Source: Prochilodus magdalenae (lineage: Eukaryota > Chordata > Actinopteri > Characiformes > Prochilodontidae). From it: a stretch of 64,000 bases of DNA. The translations under genes and the position numbers were made by a program. The notes below the pieces were generated by a model. The model was not told the origin of the DNA and searched no databases. It worked only from the letters and a program-made list of their open reading frames with translations. The stretch's first letter is position 1; each line of letters starts with the position of its first letter. Shown here piece after piece: positions 60,047 to 64,000 of the stretch. The stretch spans positions 270,501 to 334,500 of the forward strand of contig JAMWET010000949.1 in NCBI GenBank assembly GCA_024036415.1, given 5' to 3'.

Positions 60047-60605
60047 CAGTGGTGTGAGTTTGTGAACCCTTCAGAATTTCTGTATTATTACATAAATATG
60101 ACGTCACACATCAGATTTCCAGTTGAAAAGTTGAAAAAATAAATTACCACAAATGACAATATTACTTATCTGCGAGTTGCAAAAGTATGCAAACCTTTGC
60201 TTTAAGTATCTGGTGTGACCCCCTGACAACTAACTTTGCAGTAACTGTTGATCAGTCCTGTACATCAGAATGATCAGGGTGAATTTTAGCCCATTAGAAC
60301 TGTTTCAACTCTGGTATTCTGGTGGCGTAAGCTGCTCGCTTCAGGTACTTCAAAAACATTTTTTCAGGATTAAGGTCAGGACTTTGCGATTCTTTAGCAG
60401 AAAGACTTGTGTGTTAACCACTGTTGTCTTGCTGAATGACTCACGCTCTCTTAAGATCATGGACAGATTTCTTTTCTTAAGAAACTGCTGGTACAAGTAA
60501 AAAATCGCTGTTCCATCAACGATGGCAAGCCATCTTGACCCAGATGCAGCAAAACAGGCCCAAACCATGATACTACCACCACCATGTTTCACAGACAGAC
60601 AGACA
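60047..60605 (-). mobile_element. Truncated Tc1-like element with GGGSIMVW motif
   Basis: Begins with the direct repeat CAGTGGTGTGAGTTTGTGAA, followed by GCAAAAGTATGCAAACCTTT. On the minus strand at 60520-60600 the frame reads KHGGGSIMVWACFAASG, a hallmark of Tc1 transposases (between the second Asp and the Glu), continuing to QQFLKKRNLS. It is cut off at 60605 by CAGACAGACA repeats, so the N-terminal half with the DNA-binding domain is gone. Confidence 0.85.
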
Positions 60606-60873
60606 CACACACAAAGAGGAAGATACAAATAGACAGACAAATAAATAGACCCAGAGAGTCATACAGACATATTGTGTTCTTGTTATACATTCTCAGAAGC
60701 TGGCACTGAGGGGGCATTGAAGGAAGGGAAAGAAAGAGAGAGTAAGAGAGAAAGAGAGAGAGAGAAGCATGAGCATGTCCTCCCTGCTGAGGGTTGTGAA
60801 AAGTGCAAGCGGGAGCGAGCTACAGTGGTGAGTCAGTCTCTTTCTCTCTCCCGCTCTCTTGCAGCAGACCCAC
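60606..60873. other. Intron end with GA repeats
   Basis: CAGACA words, then (GA)n at about 60731-60765. The donor of the 60874 exon lies at 60873-60868 on the minus strand. Confidence 0.5.
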
Positions 60874-61032
60874 CTGCTGCTGAGCCATTAGCAATGAGTA
60901 ATTGGCGGCTCGGCTGAGGGCCTGGGCGGAGCGTCTGGCCCGCTGGAGGGGCGCTCCCCGGGGAAAGGCGGGTAGCGTTGCCAGGATGTTCTCCACCTCC
61001 AGCTCAGGGATCACCCGCTGCTCTGGGCCAGC
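60874..61032 (-). CDS. First visible exon of the coiled-coil protein
   Basis: 159 bp (53 codons, phase 0 at both ends) between the acceptor TGTGTGTGTTGCAG (ends at 61033) and the donor CAG|GTGGGT. It encodes AGPEQRVIPELEVENILATL, then PAFPRGAPLQRARRSAQALS and RAANYSLLMAQQQ. The last part is helical and joins the next exon's coiled coil; the start is more basic and proline-containing. The acceptor tract is TG-rich like that of the last exon. The reading is convincing because all three joins downstream agree. Upstream exons were not found. Confidence 0.78.
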
Positions 61033-61325
61033 CTGCAACACACACAAACACACTGAGCCATGGAGGAAGACATTTCCTCCTGAAGACACTGATCCAGGAC
61101 CAAGCTCTGGGGAATATGCGAGAAATGCAATTAGGCACCTGGGACAACAACATAGGCAAACGTCATTCTCTTCTATTCTACACATATGGCCTCCAGGCAA
61201 AAGCCGGAAAATACAGAGCTTGCAAAACATAAGGCGGAATTTGTATTATGTGGAATCAAAGTTGAAAATGCATTAGGTGTGGCTGCATAAGCATGTGGAT
61301 ATGGATGACGGATGAACGTTTGATG
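61033..61325. other. Intron or upstream flank, no feature
   Basis: Short CA-rich run at 61037-61053 forms the acceptor tract. No further exon recognised. Confidence 0.4.
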
Positions 61326-61327
61326 TA

Positions 61328-61765
61328 CAGGGGTTGGACAATGAAACTGAAACACCTGTCATTTTAGTGTGGGAGGTCTCATGGCTAAATTGGACCAGCC
61401 TGGTGGCCAATCTTCATTAATTGCACATTGCACCAGTAAGAGCAGAGTGTGAAGGTTCAGTTAGCAGGTAAGAGCACAGTTCTGCTCAAAATACTGCAAT
61501 GCACACAACATTATGGGTGACATACCAGAGTTCAAAAGAGGACAAATTGCTGGTGCACGTCTTGCTGGCGCATCTGTGACCAAGACAGCAAGTCTTTGTG
61601 ATGTATCAAGAGCCACGGTATCCAGGGTAATGTCAGCATACCACCAAGAAGGACGAACCTCCACCAGCATCACGTAGTGACGTGTACTGGCCGCAAAAGG
61701 AGGCTCTACACCATACTAATAAATGACTGTGGTCTAAAACCAGGAGTTTCATTGTCCAACCCCTG
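61328..61765 (+). mobile_element. Internally deleted Tc1-like element, family A, copy 3
   Basis: 438 bp, ends CAGGGGTTGGACAATGAAAC and CATTGTCCAACCCCTG, flanked by TA (61326-61327 and 61766-61767). Same N-terminal transposase fragment as the other copies, but an additional deletion of about 90 bp in the C-terminal remnant (from GTAGTGACGTG at 61674). The right inverted end is also shortened. Confidence 0.9.
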
Positions 61766-61767
61766 TA

Positions 61768-63369
61768 TGTACAGTACTAGAACCAACTTCTACAACTCTT
61801 CAGCTTTCGAGGGTGCTGTAATTTCTTGTTTTGGTGTCAAATAATAAGAGACCACCACTCTGGATATAATGTTAGATTATGGAGCTCTGGTTCCAGAATG
61901 TGGTATAAACTGCAGTCCTGAGCAGTCCAGAGTGCAGTCCAGGGTGTAGTCCACAACAGAGGTGTGTGTGGGGGGGGATAATAATAATTATTATTATTAA
62001 TAATTATTAATATTATTAAAACTGTTTGTTTTTATTATAACTAAATAAAAACAAAACAGTTGATATCACAGCAATGAAAATGCACTGCAATTTCAGAATT
62101 CTCAACATCACTGGTTGAAAACCAGCTGAAAACATATTTTTCTTCATTATCTAAATCGGTCTATAATAATTATTCTTAATAATCACAAAATATAATATTG
62201 TCGGTACACTGATCAGCATCAGATGTTAGTGTGCTTTGTGTAGCTTCTGTTGGTGTCTTCATGAATAAAGGCACATCATTCAACAAGCGTAAACAATTTT
62301 GCTCAAAATGACGAAGACCGTTCTTTCGTAAGGTCAGTGTGCTTTTAAATACATCACAATCATGAACATGTCATATACTGTGGAGCATTAATATCAATCA
62401 AATCTTGACGGACAGCAGCATAACTTAAACATAATGGTCCAACAATGGTCCATGTCAGTCGCCCAAGTTCTATGCAGGAGAGAAAGCTCCACTAGCGTTT
62501 CTCCTTTCCTGACATGACTGCAGCAGGCAGCAGCATTCGCCTGCACGCCAGCCATGTGGCTGTGGTCACATGCTCATCGCTGAGCCGGCCCAGGGACCAC
62601 CCTGTCTGCAACCCACGCAGTGGACCACCTCTGAAAGCACATGCAGGGTCATGGCTAGGTGTAAAAAGACAACAGGGCTGTGGTGTGTGGGAGAAGAAAT
62701 TAGAGGCCATGCTCACACCCAGCTTTCTAATCCGGCTTTTCAGCTGCTGGGTTTAGTGTGACAACTGGCACATGACGTCCTTTAACAGTCTAAATACTAC
62801 GTAACCCTACGCAGAGCATTATCAATTTTGGTCTCCCAGTGCGGTTCAGCAGACCAACATGTTGTCAAGGCTTTGTGAGTCATGTTTTGGCTTTGAATAC
62901 AAATTCACCCTCTCTAAGCTGATGCAAGAACAACACGCAAGACTGCAGCACAAAGCTATCTTCCACTACTGTGTCAAAAGTCCAGTAACTGGTCTTTGCT
63001 TCGTTCCACTGTGTTATTAGAAATAATCCTCAATCATGAGGATTGACCCATGTATCAACACTCCTCCCACAAATGCACTGTGCTGTAGTTACGGTCACAG
63101 GTGGACTTTGCTTTATAGAGGGCTGGCAGAAGTCTAATTCTACCTAATGATTCATTGTAGCACACAGGTCGTTAGCACCAGGTACCTACATTTAGAGGGC
63201 ATTACTCATAACAAATCCAACATATTTTGTATACAAGTAATACAAGCTTATTTACAAGCATGTATACAAGCGTGCGCAAAAACGGACCACAGTACCGGAA
63301 ATGAGTGAATAGTATTTAACAAGGCAAGACGCTAAAACCAATTACACGCTTGACCAAAGGAAGGATTTG
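61768..63369. other. No supported exon; AT-rich and unique sequence
   Basis: An (AAT/ATT)n tract is at 61978-62020. A candidate exon was considered at 62490-62760 and rejected (see rejections). No other feature recognised. Confidence 0.35.
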
Positions 63370-63850
63370 AATAAGCTCAGACAAAACAACTTGTGACTGA
63401 AACGCACCTAATAGCGTGTAATATCGCCATGATTAACAGCTGTGATTCTATTGGGCATGGACTGAAAAAGTTTCTGGATGTAGGTGAATTCAATGTTCAG
63501 CCACTCTTGGATTACAGAATTACACAGTTAGGTCACATTTGGTGGATGCCTTCCCCGGCACAACTAGAATTTCCTGTAGACTGGGGTTTGTGCCACTGCT
63601 GGTAGACCCATATGATCATACGCTTCCATACACCTCCAGATTCAACTACTTCCTTCACACTATGTTCTTTGGCACACCCAAATGCAATCACTCCTTTTAG
63701 TGAATCATTCATTTCTGCTTTGGAGCCATTTTCCACACAGCAAATAAGACATTCACTGCACTGTACCACCTCTTCTCAATCTATGAGCCAACTGCACACC
63801 CCACAGGTACTTATAGCACCATCACCCTCATGGATTAAAGGAACCTGAAG
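63370..63850. mobile_element. Probable degenerate DNA-transposon sequence
   Basis: GAAACGCACCTAATAGCGTG, ATTGGGCATGGACTGAAAAA and GTTTCTGGATGTAGG, then CCAGATTCAACTACTTCC, have the style of known fish Tc1/mariner copies in which broken transposase is read in reverse. No motif is preserved, so this is low confidence. Confidence 0.35.
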
Positions 63851-64000
63851 GTACTACCACCTTAACACGCAAGGTGACAATATTTGTTCATCTTATGAAT
63901 GAGGCATGCTCATATTTTTAGCTAAAGTGACTCGGTGTGGAAAAAATAAAGGTTGCATGAAGTTTGAAGTCGGCTGCAAAGCTTATATCCCATTATTGCC
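63851..64000. other. No feature
   Basis: Window end, ordinary AT-rich sequence. Confidence 0.3.

Noticed and set aside
60350..60640. 96-codon minus-strand frame as a host gene
   Set aside because: Its KHGGGSIMVW motif identifies it as a remnant of a Tc1 transposase.
62490..62760. Possible further exon of the minus-strand gene (GGPLRGLQTGWSLGRL...)
   Set aside because: An acceptor-like TGCTTTCAG is present, but no good donor follows, the reading is not helical like the neighbouring exons, and the opposite strand is equally open.

Overview
The window reads as vertebrate, most probably teleost fish, nuclear DNA. The evidence is spliced exons with GT/AG borders and compatible phases, Tc1/mariner-type DNA transposons with TA target duplications, tRNA-derived SINEs whose 3' tail has the fish-typical GGATAAGAGCGTC..TAAATGC block, a LINE 3' fragment, and very many CA, GA and CT microsatellites. 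The repeat mix recalls characiform or siluriform genomes, but that is inference from memory and the species is not established. There are no bacterial-style operons. Most long open frames lie inside CA/TG microsatellites or old transposons and are not genes.

Layout. Positions 1 to about 43,500 are intergenic or desert-like: old dispersed repeats, a Tc1-like element with recognisable inverted ends (2211-3261), a near-perfect 34-bp hairpin (6777-6854), a 54-bp minisatellite of about 30 copies grown inside a dispersed element (15220-16855), a 43/43/43/35-bp higher-order minisatellite (23595-24465), three SINEs, a cluster of a second Tc1-like family with a LINE nested in it (28665-30072), and a CG-rich CA tract (36829-37096). 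Between the repeats lie GC-richer, repeat-free islands with homeodomain, POU and SOX-like motifs that could be conserved non-coding elements. The sharpest motif is a 19-bp palindrome at 41389-41407 holding two ATGCAT half-sites next to a GC box.

Positions 43,541-61,032 carry the 3' end of one gene on the minus strand: four exons (60874-61032, 58351-58498, 55425-55559, 43541-44010) joining in frame to 303 codons plus a stop. The product is the coiled-coil C-terminal part of a protein I do not recognise. Its upstream exons lie beyond the window or were not identifiable. Its last intron is 11.4 kb and ends, 19 bases before the final exon, in about 640 bp of almost pure (TG)n on the transcribed strand, an unusual 3' splice site context.

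The introns and the 61-64 kb flank carry three copies (with 27548-28072) of one internally deleted Tc1-like element family, each flanked by TA. One of them sits exactly at the border of a roughly 125-bp direct repeat. No complete autonomous transposon and no complete gene is present.
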